NCBI RefSeq assembly: GCF_001687105.1
Contig: NZ_CP014596.1
Location: forward strand, 1 to 64,000
Reading direction: 5' to 3'
Length of the DNA stretch: 64,000 nucleotides
Origin: Salipiger sp. CCB-MM3
Lineage (GTDB): Bacteria; Pseudomonadota; Alphaproteobacteria; Rhodobacterales; Rhodobacteraceae
A model generated the notes under the pieces. It ran no database searches. It was not told the DNA's origin and worked only from the letters and a program-made list of their open reading frames with translations. The translations under genes and the position numbers were made by a program. Below are positions 29,149 to 37,957 of this stretch, piece by piece. The first letter of the stretch is position 1; the number at the start of each line of letters is the position of its first letter.

Positions 29149-30576
29149 TCAGTTCGCCGTGCCGCGCCATGCGTCGCGGTCGATGTCGAGGTCGGCGTAG
29201 TCGTCCGGGTTCAGCACCGGGCGGTCGACGCCCGCCTTGAGCTGTGCCCGGAAGTCGCGCAGCAGGCGCAGCGCCACCGGGAAGAGCATCATGATCGCCA
29301 GAAGGTTCACCACCGCCAGCACGCCCATCATCGGATCGGAGAAGAAGAACACCGCCGTCGCGCCGGGCGCCACCGCGCCGACAAAGACGATGCCCATGAT
29401 CGCCAGACGGAAGAGCACCAGCGACACCGGGTGCTTGGACAGCACGCTCAGGGCGTTCTCGCCGAGGTAGTAGTTGTAGATGATCGACGAGAAGGCGAAG
29501 AGCAGGATCGCCCCGGTCAGGAAGTACTGCGCCCATGCCCCGAGGTGCGACACCAGCGATTGCTGGGTCAGCGCCACGCCGTCGATGCCTTCGGCTCCGG
29601 GCACGTAGACGTCGCCCAGCAGGATGATGAAGGCGGTGCACGAGCAGATCAGGATGGTGTCGATGAACACCGAGAAGGACTGCGTGATGCCTTGGCTGAT
29701 CGGGTGGCGCACTTCGGCGGTGGCCGCCACGTTGGGCGCCGAGCCGAGGCCGGCTTCATTGGAGAAGAGGCCGCGCCGCAGACCCTGCGCCAGAGCCGCG
29801 CCCATGCCGCCGCCAACCGCCTGCTCGAAGCCGAAAGCGTTGCTGACGATCGACGAGATCACGCCGGGGATCTCGGTGATGTTGAGCACGATGACGATCA
29901 GCGCCAGCGCCAGATAGCCCACCGCCATGATCGGCACGATCACGTCCGAGGCCTTGGCGATGCGGTGGATGCCGCCGAAGATGATTGCGCCCGCGATCAG
30001 CGACAGCGCGATGCCGGTCCACAGCCGGTCGATGCCGAGGCTGTCCTGAACGGCGCCCGCCACGGTGTTGCCCTGAAAGGCGTTGAAGCCAAAGCCGAAG
30101 GCCGCGATCAGGCAGATCGCATAAACCACCGCCAGCCAGCGGAACTCTTTGCCCAGACCGTGGATGATCGACAGCGCCGGGCCGCCGCGGAAGGTGGTCT
30201 CGTCCACGCGGCGCTTGAAAAGCTGCGCGAGCGAGCATTCGACGAGGCTGGTGGCCATGCCGACCAGCGCCACCGCCCACATCCAGAAGACAGCGCCGGG
30301 CCCGCCAAGGGTGATCGCCACGGCGACGCCCGCGATGTTGCCGCCGCCGACGCGGCCGCCGACCGAAACCAGCAGCGCCTCACGCGCCGAGATACGGCTC
30401 GGGTCATCCGAGTTGTTGGCGCTGCTCAGCACGCGGAACATGCGCCCGAAGAAGCGGAACTGGACGAAGCCGGTCGCCAGTGTGATGAAGCAGCCAAAGA
30501 TCACGAGGATCGGGATCAGCGACCAGCCCCAAGTGAGATCCCCGATCTTGCCGAAGATCATTTCCAGAAATTCCAT
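29149..30576 (-). CDS. Sodium:alanine/glycine symporter, AGCS family
   Basis: This 475-residue membrane protein has about eleven helices and the AGCS signature GGRVGGGNIAGVAVAITLGG near residue 75. The motif RRGLFSNEAGLGSAPNVAAT follows near residue 270. These proteins import alanine, glycine or related neutral amino acids with Na+. It is divergent from the XRE regulator at 30720, and the shared gap holds the operator described at 30673-30700, so it is probably co-regulated with asparaginase and aspartase. Its own terminator lies downstream. Confidence 0.9.
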   Translation of the reverse strand: MEFLEMIFGKIGDLTWGWSLIPILVIFGCFITLATGFVQFRFFGRMFRVLSSANNSDDPSRISAREALLVSVGGRVGGGNIAGVAVAITLGGPGAVFWMWAVALVGMATSLVECSLAQLFKRRVDETTFRGGPALSIIHGLGKEFRWLAVVYAICLIAAFGFGFNAFQGNTVAGAVQDSLGIDRLWTGIALSLIAGAIIFGGIHRIAKASDVIVPIMAVGYLALALIVIVLNITEIPGVISSIVSNAFGFEQAVGGGMGAALAQGLRRGLFSNEAGLGSAPNVAATAEVRHPISQGITQSFSVFIDTILICSCTAFIILLGDVYVPGAEGIDGVALTQQSLVSHLGAWAQYFLTGAILLFAFSSIIYNYYLGENALSVLSKHPVSLVLFRLAIMGIVFVGAVAPGATAVFFFSDPMMGVLAVVNLLAIMMLFPVALRLLRDFRAQLKAGVDRPVLNPDDYADLDIDRDAWRGTAN

Positions 30577-30672
30577 GCACTCCTCCTAGGTCTATGCGGT
30601 CAGTTTCACGCGGATTGGCGCGCACACTAGGCAGGCAAAAGCGGAATAGCATTTCACTAGCTTGCGCCCCCC

Positions 30673-30700
30673 TGACGCGGGTTGATACGGGGGCGCATCA
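30673..30700. promoter_or_regulatory. Operator candidate, copy 1 (asparagine module)
   Basis: TGACGCG (30673-30679) and CGCATCA (30694-30700) form an inverted repeat with one mismatch and a 14-base spacer, between the divergent symporter and XRE genes. It shares CCTGACGCGG and CGCRTCAACYAGCG with the copy at 32595-32623. An overlapping 9-bp dyad TGCGCCCCC/GGGGGCGCA (30663-30671, 30689-30697) is also present. Confidence 0.55.
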
Positions 30701-30719
30701 ACTAGCGAAGGATGTGCGT

Positions 30720-31532
30720 ATGTCGCGCGATCTGCCCCGGAACCTCAGGCTGCTTTGCAGTTACCATAAGTCGATTGCCGAGGTCTGCAGACAGCTTGGA
30801 GTGAATCGCTCGCAGTTCAACCGCTACCTTTCGGGCGAGACCTTTCCCTCGCTGCGTTTGATGCAGCGTATGTGCGATTTCTTTGGCGTGGACGAGAGCG
30901 AGCTGCTGCTGCCGCACGCCCAGTTCGCAGAGATGGTGCGCCTGCGCCCCGGCCATATCGCCGCCACGGTCGAGCGCAATGTGGTGGCCACAACGGCCAA
31001 TGACATCAGGCTCGACTCGCAGCGCGCGCTGCAGGCCTACACGGGCACCTACCGGGTCTATTACAACTCGATGTCGCATCCGGGGCAGATCCTGCTCTCG
31101 GTCGGGCGCATCTACGCGACGCCCTTCGGGATGAACGTGAAGACCATCGAGAACGTCGGCAAGCCGGGGCGGTCGAAATTCACCTGCAAGTACCAAGGCG
31201 CCTGCTTTGTATTGGGCGACCGGATCTTCATGACGGTGATGGAGACGCTGACCCGCAACGAGGTGATGCAGATCATCCTCTATCCCAGCTACAACAACCG
31301 CATCCGCTATCTGACCGGCGTGGTCTCGGGCGTGGCGGCGCGGGCGCCGCGGCCTCCGGCGGCGACGCAGATCGTCTTTGAATACCTCGGCGACAAGGCC
31401 GACCTGCGGCGCGAGATCCGGCGCAGCGCGCTTTACGCGCCCGACAGCGCCGACATCCCCGAAGAGGTGCGCGACATGCTGGGCTCGTGGGAGCAGAGCC
31501 GCGGCCCGCTGATCGAGGCGCCGCTGGCCTAA
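30720..31532 (+). CDS. XRE-family transcriptional regulator (AnsR-like role proposed)
   Basis: This 270-residue protein has an N-terminal helix-turn-helix (SIAEVCRQLGVNRSQFNRYL, residues ~18-37) and a ~190-residue C-terminal domain of unknown fold (YYNSMSHPGQILLSVGRIYA near residue 105). Such long C-terminal domains usually sense a ligand. The ATG at 30720 follows GAAGGA. It lies between the symporter and the convergent asparaginase gene. By analogy with AnsR of Bacillus subtilis, also an HTH repressor of ansAB, it is a plausible controller of this module; the shared operator supports this. Confidence 0.78.
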   Translation: MSRDLPRNLRLLCSYHKSIAEVCRQLGVNRSQFNRYLSGETFPSLRLMQRMCDFFGVDESELLLPHAQFAEMVRLRPGHIAATVERNVVATTANDIRLDSQRALQAYTGTYRVYYNSMSHPGQILLSVGRIYATPFGMNVKTIENVGKPGRSKFTCKYQGACFVLGDRIFMTVMETLTRNEVMQIILYPSYNNRIRYLTGVVSGVAARAPRPPAATQIVFEYLGDKADLRREIRRSALYAPDSADIPEEVRDMLGSWEQSRGPLIEAPLA

Positions 31533-31551
31533 GGCTTAAGCGCCCTGGGGT

Positions 31552-32505
31552 TTAAGCCCTGCGCATCTCGCCGCAGACCGGGGTTTCGAGGAAGGCGCGG
31601 CACTGGTCGAAACTGGCGTGCAGCGACAGCGCGTAGTGCAGCTTGGCATAGGCCATCTCGGGCGTCATGTCGCGCCCGTCAATCACGCCGCTCTCGCGCA
31701 GCACCCCGCCCGCCGCATAGGTGCCGAGGTTGATGCCGCCCTCCGGGCTCTGGCTGACCGCCACCACGGGCACCTGCCGCTGAGCCGCCAGCGCCAGCGC
31801 GGCGCGCAACTGCGGCGTGTCCGGCGCGGTGCCGGCGCCGTAGCAGCGCAGCACGATGCCATCGCATTGCTCTGCCGCAAAGCGCAGCACATCGGTGCAA
31901 GCGCCTGGGGCGATGGACAGCACGGCGACACGGTGTGGCAGCACCTCAACCGCCATGGGTTCCGCCGCCGGGGACAGCGGCGGTGCGGCACTCTCTGCGG
32001 CGGCAAAGGCATCCAGCGCAGAAGAATGCGCCTTGCGCACACGCGCGCCATGCAAAAGCCGTCCGGCGAATTGCACCCAGACACCCGGGGCCGCGCGCGT
32101 CGCGGCATTGAGCGCATCGGCAAGGTTGTCCCACCCGTCGCTGCCCTCCACCGTCAGCGGCAGCATCGACCCGGTCACGATCACCTGCTTTGTGAGCCCG
32201 CGCAGCGCGAGACACAGCGCAGCGGCACTGAAGGCCAGCGTGTCGGTGCCATGGGTCACGACGACGCCGTCGAACTCGGCCTGCGCGTCGGCCAAGAGGC
32301 GGCTGAGGCGGTTCCATTCGCGCGGCGTTGCCTCGGCGCTGTCGATCAGCCGGTCGAGCTGGCGCAGCGTGATCTCCTGCGGGATGCGCCCCTCGGCTTG
32401 GAGCCGCTGCAGCGCGTCCTCGATCACCCCGGCCTGCGGCGCGAAGCCCTGCGGCGTTGCCGCCATGCCGATGGTGCCCCCGGTGTGAATCAGCAGAAGT
32501 CGCAC
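31552..32505 (-). CDS. ansA: L-asparaginase, cytoplasmic-type
   Basis: This 317-residue enzyme hydrolyses asparagine to aspartate and ammonia. The first catalytic Thr motif is at the N-terminus (LLLIHTGGTIGMAATPQGF) and the second is VVTHGTDTLAFSAAALCLA near residue 85, with the Thr-Asp pair. No signal peptide is present, so it acts in the cytoplasm. The GTG at 32505 is chosen because AGGGGA lies at proper spacing and the protein begins at the conserved strand. It converges on the XRE gene with 19 bases between the stops and is divergent from aspA. Confidence 0.86.
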   Translation of the reverse strand: MRLLLIHTGGTIGMAATPQGFAPQAGVIEDALQRLQAEGRIPQEITLRQLDRLIDSAEATPREWNRLSRLLADAQAEFDGVVVTHGTDTLAFSAAALCLALRGLTKQVIVTGSMLPLTVEGSDGWDNLADALNAATRAAPGVWVQFAGRLLHGARVRKAHSSALDAFAAAESAAPPLSPAAEPMAVEVLPHRVAVLSIAPGACTDVLRFAAEQCDGIVLRCYGAGTAPDTPQLRAALALAAQRQVPVVAVSQSPEGGINLGTYAAGGVLRESGVIDGRDMTPEMAYAKLHYALSLHASFDQCRAFLETPVCGEMRRA

Positions 32506-32594
32506 GTGTCCCCTTTCGCGTTGCGCGGCGCGGCGGCCGCGGGCCTGTCTCTCGAATTTTCCGGCGCCGGGCCAGATGCCCCGGCAGAGCCGCC

Positions 32595-32623
32595 TGACGC
32601 GGACCATGCCCGGGGTCGCGTCA
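32595..32623. promoter_or_regulatory. Operator candidate, copy 2 (asparagine module)
   Basis: TGACGCG (32595-32601) and CGCGTCA (32617-32623) form a perfect 7-bp inverted repeat with a 15-base spacer in the divergent promoter region between the asparaginase and aspartase genes. The flanks (CC before, ACCAGCG after) match copy 1 at 30671-30707 closely. Confidence 0.6.
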
Positions 32624-32718
32624 ACCAGCGTCACCTTCGCCGCTACCATAGAGATTGCACGTTGCCACCGCATCCCGGCGCGGTAAACGCCGCCGCGAAG
32701 TCACCGGGAGGAAAGACC

Positions 32719-34068
32719 ATGCGAACCGAATTCGATTCACTGGGCCACTATGAGGTGCCCGACGATGCGCTCTACGGCATTCACACCATGCGCGCCTATG
32801 ACAACTTCCGGATCTCGGATGTGCCGGTTTCGGAGTTCCCCGAGCTTGTGCGCAGCCTTGCCATGGTCAAGAAAGCGGCGGCGGCGGCGAACCACCGTCT
32901 GGGCGTGCTGAGCGCCGAGAAGACCCATGCCATCGACGTCGCCTGCGACGCGCTTCTGGCGGGCGAGCACCACGCGCATTTCATCGTCGACATGATGCAG
33001 GGCGGCGCGGGCACGTCGACCAACATGAACGCCAATGAGGTGATCGCCAACCTCGGCCTGCGCCACATGGGCCATCCGCCGGGCAGCTACGCGCAGCTGC
33101 ACCCCAATGACGACGTGAACAAGTCGCAGTCCACCAATGACGCCTACCCCACCGCGCTGCGCCTTGCGGTGCTGCAGCGGCTCGAGGGGCTCTCGGTCGA
33201 GCACCAGCGGCTGTGCGACGCCTTCGCCGCCAAGGCCGAAGAGTTCGACGCCATCCCCAAGCTCGGGCGCACGCAGTTGCAGGACGCGGTGCCGATGACG
33301 CTCGGGCAGGAATTCCGCTCTTTCGCCAACACCATCGAGGAAGATATCGAGCGGCTGCGCGACGTGTCGGACCTGCTGATGGAAGTGAACCTCGGCGGCA
33401 CCGCCATCGGCACCGGGGTCAACGCGCCCTTGGGCTATGCCGCCGTGGCAGTCGAAGAGTTGCGCCGGGTCTCGGGTCTGCCGCTGCGGCAGGCGCGCGA
33501 TCTGGTCGAAGCCTCGTCGGACCTCGGCGGCTTCGTGGCCTTCTCTGGCATCCTCAAGCGGGTGGCGGTGAAACTCTCGAAAATCTGCAACGACCTGCGT
33601 CTGCTCAGTTCGGGCCCGCGCTCGGGGTTTGGCGAGATCCGCCTGCCCGCGGTGCAGGCGGGCTCGTCGATCATGCCGGGCAAGGTGAACCCGGTGATCC
33701 CCGAGGTGGTCAATCAGGTGGCTTATCAGGTGATCGGCAACGATCTGACCGTGACCATGGCTGCCGAGGCGGGACAGCTGCAGCTCAACGCGATGGAGCC
33801 GGTGGCGATCCTCAACATTCTGCAGTCGATCCGTATCCTCAAGCGTGCGATGGCCTGCCTGACCGACCGCTGCGTGGTGGGCATCGAAGCCGACGAAGCG
33901 CGCTGCCGCGGCCTGCTGGAGAACAGCCTCGCCGTCGCGACCTCGCTGGTGCCGCAGATCGGCTATGAGAGCGCGGCGCGCGTCGCCAAACACGCGCTGA
34001 ACAGCGGAATATCGGTGCATGAGGCGTTGAGGGATCTGGGCATCGAGGCCGAACCGCTGGCCTCCTGA
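32719..34068 (+). CDS. aspA: Aspartate ammonia-lyase (aspartase)
   Basis: This 449-residue member of the fumarase/aspartase superfamily has the signature GSSIMPGKVNP near residue 315, which carries the catalytic Ser loop. The N-terminal active-site segments MMQGGAGTSTNMNANEV (residues ~94-110) and NKSQSTNDAYPTALR are also present. It would convert aspartate to fumarate and ammonia, completing asparagine use started by the asparaginase. GGGAGGAAAG precedes the ATG at 32719. Fumarase C-like activity is the alternative, but the asparaginase neighbour favours aspartase. Confidence 0.88.
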   Translation: MRTEFDSLGHYEVPDDALYGIHTMRAYDNFRISDVPVSEFPELVRSLAMVKKAAAAANHRLGVLSAEKTHAIDVACDALLAGEHHAHFIVDMMQGGAGTSTNMNANEVIANLGLRHMGHPPGSYAQLHPNDDVNKSQSTNDAYPTALRLAVLQRLEGLSVEHQRLCDAFAAKAEEFDAIPKLGRTQLQDAVPMTLGQEFRSFANTIEEDIERLRDVSDLLMEVNLGGTAIGTGVNAPLGYAAVAVEELRRVSGLPLRQARDLVEASSDLGGFVAFSGILKRVAVKLSKICNDLRLLSSGPRSGFGEIRLPAVQAGSSIMPGKVNPVIPEVVNQVAYQVIGNDLTVTMAAEAGQLQLNAMEPVAILNILQSIRILKRAMACLTDRCVVGIEADEARCRGLLENSLAVATSLVPQIGYESAARVAKHALNSGISVHEALRDLGIEAEPLAS

Positions 34069-34090
34069 GCCGACCATCCACCGACATCAA

Positions 34091-34116
34091 AACGGGCGAC
34101 CCGTGGGCCGCCCGTT
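34091..34116. terminator. Bidirectional terminator between aspA and the DUF3604 gene
   Basis: AACGGGCG (34091-34098) pairs with CGCCCGTT (34109-34116) around a 10-base loop, between the convergent stops at 34068 and 34129. The short A- and T-rich flanks suit termination in both directions. Confidence 0.65.
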
Positions 34117-34128
34117 GCAAAAGTCAGG

Positions 34129-36060
34129 TCAGCCCGGCGCGTACCAGATCGGCGAGGTATAGGCGCGCTCGGTGGTGATCATCGGCACTTCTTCGGGCAT
34201 CTCGACGCCAAAGCGTTTCGCCTCATAGGCGGTCCAGCGCGGCGTCGGGATCTCGATCACCCGCGCGTAGTAGAAGGCTGGCAACGCCGCATCGAACTGG
34301 GGGTCCTGCCAGACGCCGATCAACTCGGGCGCGCCGATGGTGTTGGTCCAGCTTGCGTTGGCCACATCGACCGTATTGCCCACATCCGGCAACTTGCCGT
34401 TTTCATCCGGCGCCCGGTCACCCGACCAGATCACGTCGAAAACCTTTTCATGGGTCTCGCCTTCGGCGTCGATCCAGCCTTTCACCACCTGAATGCGGTC
34501 AAGGTTGCCGGACAGCGGATCCTTCAGCGCCGCCATCAGAAAACTAGGCGCGGCCCCATCCGGAGCAGCCCCGAGATCGCCGCCCATCGGCACGCCCTTG
34601 GCATAGCCCGCGTCCGCCGGAAGGCGGCTGATCGTGTCGGCCTCGGAAAAGTCGTAGCCGCCGAAGAAGCGCACCGTCATGCGCGAGCCAGTGGTCGCAT
34701 AGGTCTCTTTGCGCATCATCGCATCGAAGATCGCCGCGCGGGTGTTCTCGGAGGCCCAGACCGCGCCGAGGCCGCCCGCAGCCTGTTTCCAGCCGTAGAT
34801 GGTCAGCGAGGGGTCGGGCGCTTCGATCACCACATGCTCCCAGCGATGCGGCTCGGGCTCGACGCCCGAATGCTTGCCAAAGAAGTTATCCTCCTGCGCC
34901 GTGGCCATGCCGGTGTGCGAGTCCGTGGCGCCGACCATGCCGAACTTGAAGGGGTTCACCCCTAGGTCGCGCTCGATGGCAAGCCCGCGCTTGAGCGCCT
35001 CGCGGGCGTATTCCCCGGCGAGCATGTCGGGCGTCTTCACCTCGGTGCCATTGAGGTTCGAGGCGTCCCAAGTATCGTGATCGGCGAACTCGTCATCGGG
35101 GCTGAGGAAAGGATGCGCCTCGCCGTCGCCCTTGATCTGCGTCGGCTCGTAAAGCGGCTCGAACCGCGCGCGCATCTGCGCGATCTCTTCGGTCAGCGCC
35201 GAGCCGTCATAGGCATTCATCGAGAACATCCGCCCGTTCGACAGGTTGCCATTGTGCGGGATGGCCAGCACCTCGGCGCCGCTGCGTGCCTCATAGTCGG
35301 CGAGATAGTTCCAGAGGTCCTCGGGGTTCTTGCTGTCATATTGCGAGAAGGGCCGGGTCTGGTTCGCCCGCGCCGCATCGTCGCGGAACAGCACGTTGCG
35401 GTGCAGGTTGTTGGCGCCCTCGGTGGTGTATTCATAGCCGATGATCGCCGAGAAGACGCCCGGCTCGTTGTAGCGGTCAGCGAGCGCGGTGTAATTCTCC
35501 CACGCGTGCTTGATGGCCTTGGGATTGTCGATCGGCGGCGTCTCTCCCGAGAGCGAGGCGACGATCTCCATCGCGGTGTCAAAGGCCCGCTGCGGATCCC
35601 CGGCGGTCAGCGCCTCGTACCAAAGCCGCCCCTGCTCGGTGGCAAGCACCTGCGCATCGCCCGACAATAGCTGCGGCATCAGCCCGTACATCTCGGCGTG
35701 GTCCGAAATCACCAGCCAGTCAAGCGGACGCGACAGCTTGGCGCGCAGCCCGTGGGTGGTGGTCACTTCCTCACCGCGTGCGAAGCGATAGGCGTCCTCC
35801 TGCGACAGCCGCGTCATCGTGCCCGCATCGACCGAGACCATCGTGTGCAGATGCGAGTCCCCCCAGAGCGGCATCTGCGGGAAGTTGCGCCCGGCGTATG
35901 GCGAGAAGGCATCGGGCGCGAGCACCACCTCGGTGTCCGCCTGCTCGGTGGAATATTCCTGCGCGGCGGTGCCCAAGGCCCCCAAACCGAGCGCGGCCGC
36001 GCTGAGCGTGAGCGCGGCGCGACTGGTTAAGGTGTATATTTGATTAAAGAATATTGGCAT
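34129..36060 (-). CDS. Secreted DUF3604 protein (PHP-like metallo-hydrolase fold)
   Basis: This 643-residue protein has a signal peptide (RAALTLSAAALGLGALGTAA) and the DUF3604 pattern of metal-binding motifs: GDSHLHTMVS near residue 67, LVISDHAEMYG near 115, IPHNGN near 265, and GATDSHTGMA near 395. The His/Asp set recalls PHP phosphoesterases, but no substrate is known. ATG 36060 follows GGAGGA and was preferred to the ATG at 36078. It is a single-gene unit facing aspA and is longer than typical PHP enzymes, as usual in this family. Confidence 0.82.
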   Translation of the reverse strand: MPIFFNQIYTLTSRAALTLSAAALGLGALGTAAQEYSTEQADTEVVLAPDAFSPYAGRNFPQMPLWGDSHLHTMVSVDAGTMTRLSQEDAYRFARGEEVTTTHGLRAKLSRPLDWLVISDHAEMYGLMPQLLSGDAQVLATEQGRLWYEALTAGDPQRAFDTAMEIVASLSGETPPIDNPKAIKHAWENYTALADRYNEPGVFSAIIGYEYTTEGANNLHRNVLFRDDAARANQTRPFSQYDSKNPEDLWNYLADYEARSGAEVLAIPHNGNLSNGRMFSMNAYDGSALTEEIAQMRARFEPLYEPTQIKGDGEAHPFLSPDDEFADHDTWDASNLNGTEVKTPDMLAGEYAREALKRGLAIERDLGVNPFKFGMVGATDSHTGMATAQEDNFFGKHSGVEPEPHRWEHVVIEAPDPSLTIYGWKQAAGGLGAVWASENTRAAIFDAMMRKETYATTGSRMTVRFFGGYDFSEADTISRLPADAGYAKGVPMGGDLGAAPDGAAPSFLMAALKDPLSGNLDRIQVVKGWIDAEGETHEKVFDVIWSGDRAPDENGKLPDVGNTVDVANASWTNTIGAPELIGVWQDPQFDAALPAFYYARVIEIPTPRWTAYEAKRFGVEMPEEVPMITTERAYTSPIWYAPG

Positions 36061-36281
36061 TGAATATTTCCTCCCCAAGACAATTTCTCAAAGGAAGCAC
36101 CAAGAACCCCACGCCGGGGTTTGTATCACATTTTCCCATGCCGCGGGATGAATATGAGCGCGGGCGCGCCCGAGTTGGGGCCGAGACTGCCCGTCCCGGC
36201 CCCGATCAACCTTCGTCCGCTCTCAGGCCCTAAGGGACCGTCGTGCCTAGGGCGGGCCGCTTGGCTTGTGCGTGGAAACCG

Positions 36282-37082
36282 TCAGTCGCAGCGCACCGAC
36301 ATGCCGCCGTCTACGACGATTTCGGTGCCGGTGACAAAGCGCGCCTCGTCGGAGGCGAGGAAGAGCGCCGCATTCGCCGTGTCACGCCCATCGCCCATCC
36401 AGCCCATCGGGATGCGTGCCAGCCGCTGCGCCAACAGCGCGTCCACATCGCCGCCGGCGCGCTGGCCCGCCAGCCGCGCCTCGACCATCGGCGTGTGCAA
36501 CTGCCCCGGCACCACCGTGTTCACCCGCACGCCCTTGGGCGCGTATTCCACCGCCGTGACCTTGCCGAACTGGATCACCGCCGCCTTCGACGAGGCATAG
36601 GCCACCTGCGCCGCGCCGGTCCAACGGGTGCCCGAGGTGGAAGAGGTGTTGACGATCGCACCCGAGCCCTGCGCCTCCATATGCGGCAGCACCGATTTGC
36701 AGGTCAGGAAGACGGACTTCAGGTTGAAATCCATCTGCCGATCCCAGTCTTCCTCGGAAAGCTGCGCCGCGCCGCCCTTGAACGAGCCACCGACGTTGTT
36801 GACCAGAATATCGACCCTGCCAAAGCGGGCGATGCAGGCCGCCACCATGGCCTCGACGCTGGCGCGGTCGGTGACATCGCAGAGATAGGGCTCCACCTCG
36901 CCGCCTGCGGCTCGGGTGCGGCTCAGGGTCTCTTCCATCGTGTCGGCGCGCAGATCGACCGCGAAGATCTTTGCGCCCTCTTCGGCGAAGCGCACGCAGG
37001 CGGCGCGGCCATTGCCCCAGCCCGGCCCGACGCAGCCCGCGCCGGTGATGATGGCGACCCTGCCTTCAAGCCGCCGGGTCAT
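36282..37082 (-). CDS. Short-chain dehydrogenase/reductase
   Basis: This 266-residue classical SDR has the cofactor motif IITGAGCVGPGWGNGRAAC near residue 11, with an unusual insertion in TGxxxGxG. It also has NNVGG (the NNAG equivalent), a catalytic Ser in NTSSTSGTRW, and YASSK with catalytic Tyr/Lys. The C-terminus has FVTGTEIVVDGGMSV. It is the last gene of the TRAP/LigI-like cluster and overlaps the amidohydrolase gene (ATGA). The substrate is unknown; oxidation of a hydroxy acid is plausible from context. Confidence 0.85.
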   Translation of the reverse strand: MTRRLEGRVAIITGAGCVGPGWGNGRAACVRFAEEGAKIFAVDLRADTMEETLSRTRAAGGEVEPYLCDVTDRASVEAMVAACIARFGRVDILVNNVGGSFKGGAAQLSEEDWDRQMDFNLKSVFLTCKSVLPHMEAQGSGAIVNTSSTSGTRWTGAAQVAYASSKAAVIQFGKVTAVEYAPKGVRVNTVVPGQLHTPMVEARLAGQRAGGDVDALLAQRLARIPMGWMGDGRDTANAALFLASDEARFVTGTEIVVDGGMSVRCD

Positions 37083-37957
37083 GCGAGGTCTCCGAAATCG
37101 TAAAGGCGCGCGGGGTTGTCCACGAGCAGGCGCTGGAGCGCGTCCGCCGTCGGCGCGATCACCTTCAGCGTATCGACCAGCACGCCATCGTCCGGCGGTG
37201 CCGCGCGGAAGTTCGGATGCGGCCAGTCGGTGCCCCAGATGGTGCGCTCGGGGTATAGCGCGACCAGTTTGGCGGCAAAGGGCGTGGCGTCGGCATAGGG
37301 CGGCTCTTGCACCGAGCAGCGTTCGGAGCCCGAGACCTTGAGCCAGATATGCTCGTTCTCGCCCAGCCGGATCAGCTCCTGAAACGGTGCCTGATCCATC
37401 CCGAAGCTGGCATCGATCCGACCCATGTGGTCGATCACCACCGGGCACGGCAGGTCAGCCAGCACCGGCGCAAGCTCGGCGATCAGCTTTGCCTCCATAT
37501 GGATCAGCAGCTGCCAGCCGTGCTGCGCCAGCCGCGGAGCCAGTGCGCGCAATTGGTCGTGGGTGGCGCCGGGCGCGAGATGCGACATGTAGTTGAAGCG
37601 CACGCCGCGAAAGCCCTGCGCGTGCATCTCGGTGATCTGCGCATCGGTGATCTCGGGCGAGGCCAGCGCGATGCCGAGATAACGCCCCGGACGCGCCGCC
37701 ATGGCGTCGGCCACCACCGAATTGTCATGGCCGTGACAGCCGGACTGGACGATCACGCAACGGTCGATCCCCAGCATGTCGTGCAGCGCGAAAAGCTCTT
37801 CCTTAGGCGCGTCGCCGGGCTTGAAGCCGCTCTCGGGCGCATAGGGGAAACGGGAGGTCGGACCGAAGACATGCACATGGCAGTCGGTGGCGCCCTTCGG
37901 CAGGGTCAGCGTCGGGGCGCTGCGGTCCGGGTTCCAAGTGATCGGGGCGTCGTTCAT
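37079..37957 (-). CDS. Amidohydrolase-family lactonase (LigI/PDC-hydrolase type)
   Basis: This 292-residue TIM-barrel hydrolase begins with the metal-site motif CHVHVFGP (residues ~26-33) followed by FPYAPESGFKPGDAPKEELF, characteristic of the 2-pyrone-4,6-dicarboxylate lactonase group. Later motifs are LLIHMEAK, PVVIDHMGRID and the terminal IWGTDWPHPN with catalytic Asp. The relatives act on lactones of lignin-derived aromatic pathways, so ring-cleavage lactone hydrolysis is likely. It overlaps both neighbours. Confidence 0.83.
   Translation of the reverse strand: MNDAPITWNPDRSAPTLTLPKGATDCHVHVFGPTSRFPYAPESGFKPGDAPKEELFALHDMLGIDRCVIVQSGCHGHDNSVVADAMAARPGRYLGIALASPEITDAQITEMHAQGFRGVRFNYMSHLAPGATHDQLRALAPRLAQHGWQLLIHMEAKLIAELAPVLADLPCPVVIDHMGRIDASFGMDQAPFQELIRLGENEHIWLKVSGSERCSVQEPPYADATPFAAKLVALYPERTIWGTDWPHPNFRAAPPDDGVLVDTLKVIAPTADALQRLLVDNPARLYDFGDLA

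Noticed and set aside
30577..30719. Glycine riboswitch ahead of the AGCS symporter
   Set aside because: Only 143 bases are available and no glycine-aptamer core was found; the inverted repeats there are better explained as operators.
31618..32718. Plus-strand frame continuous with aspA that would extend it upstream by 367 codons
   Set aside because: The extension is antisense to the asparaginase gene and Arg/Gln/His-rich. The aspartase N-terminus and a strong ribosome-binding site fix the start at 32719.
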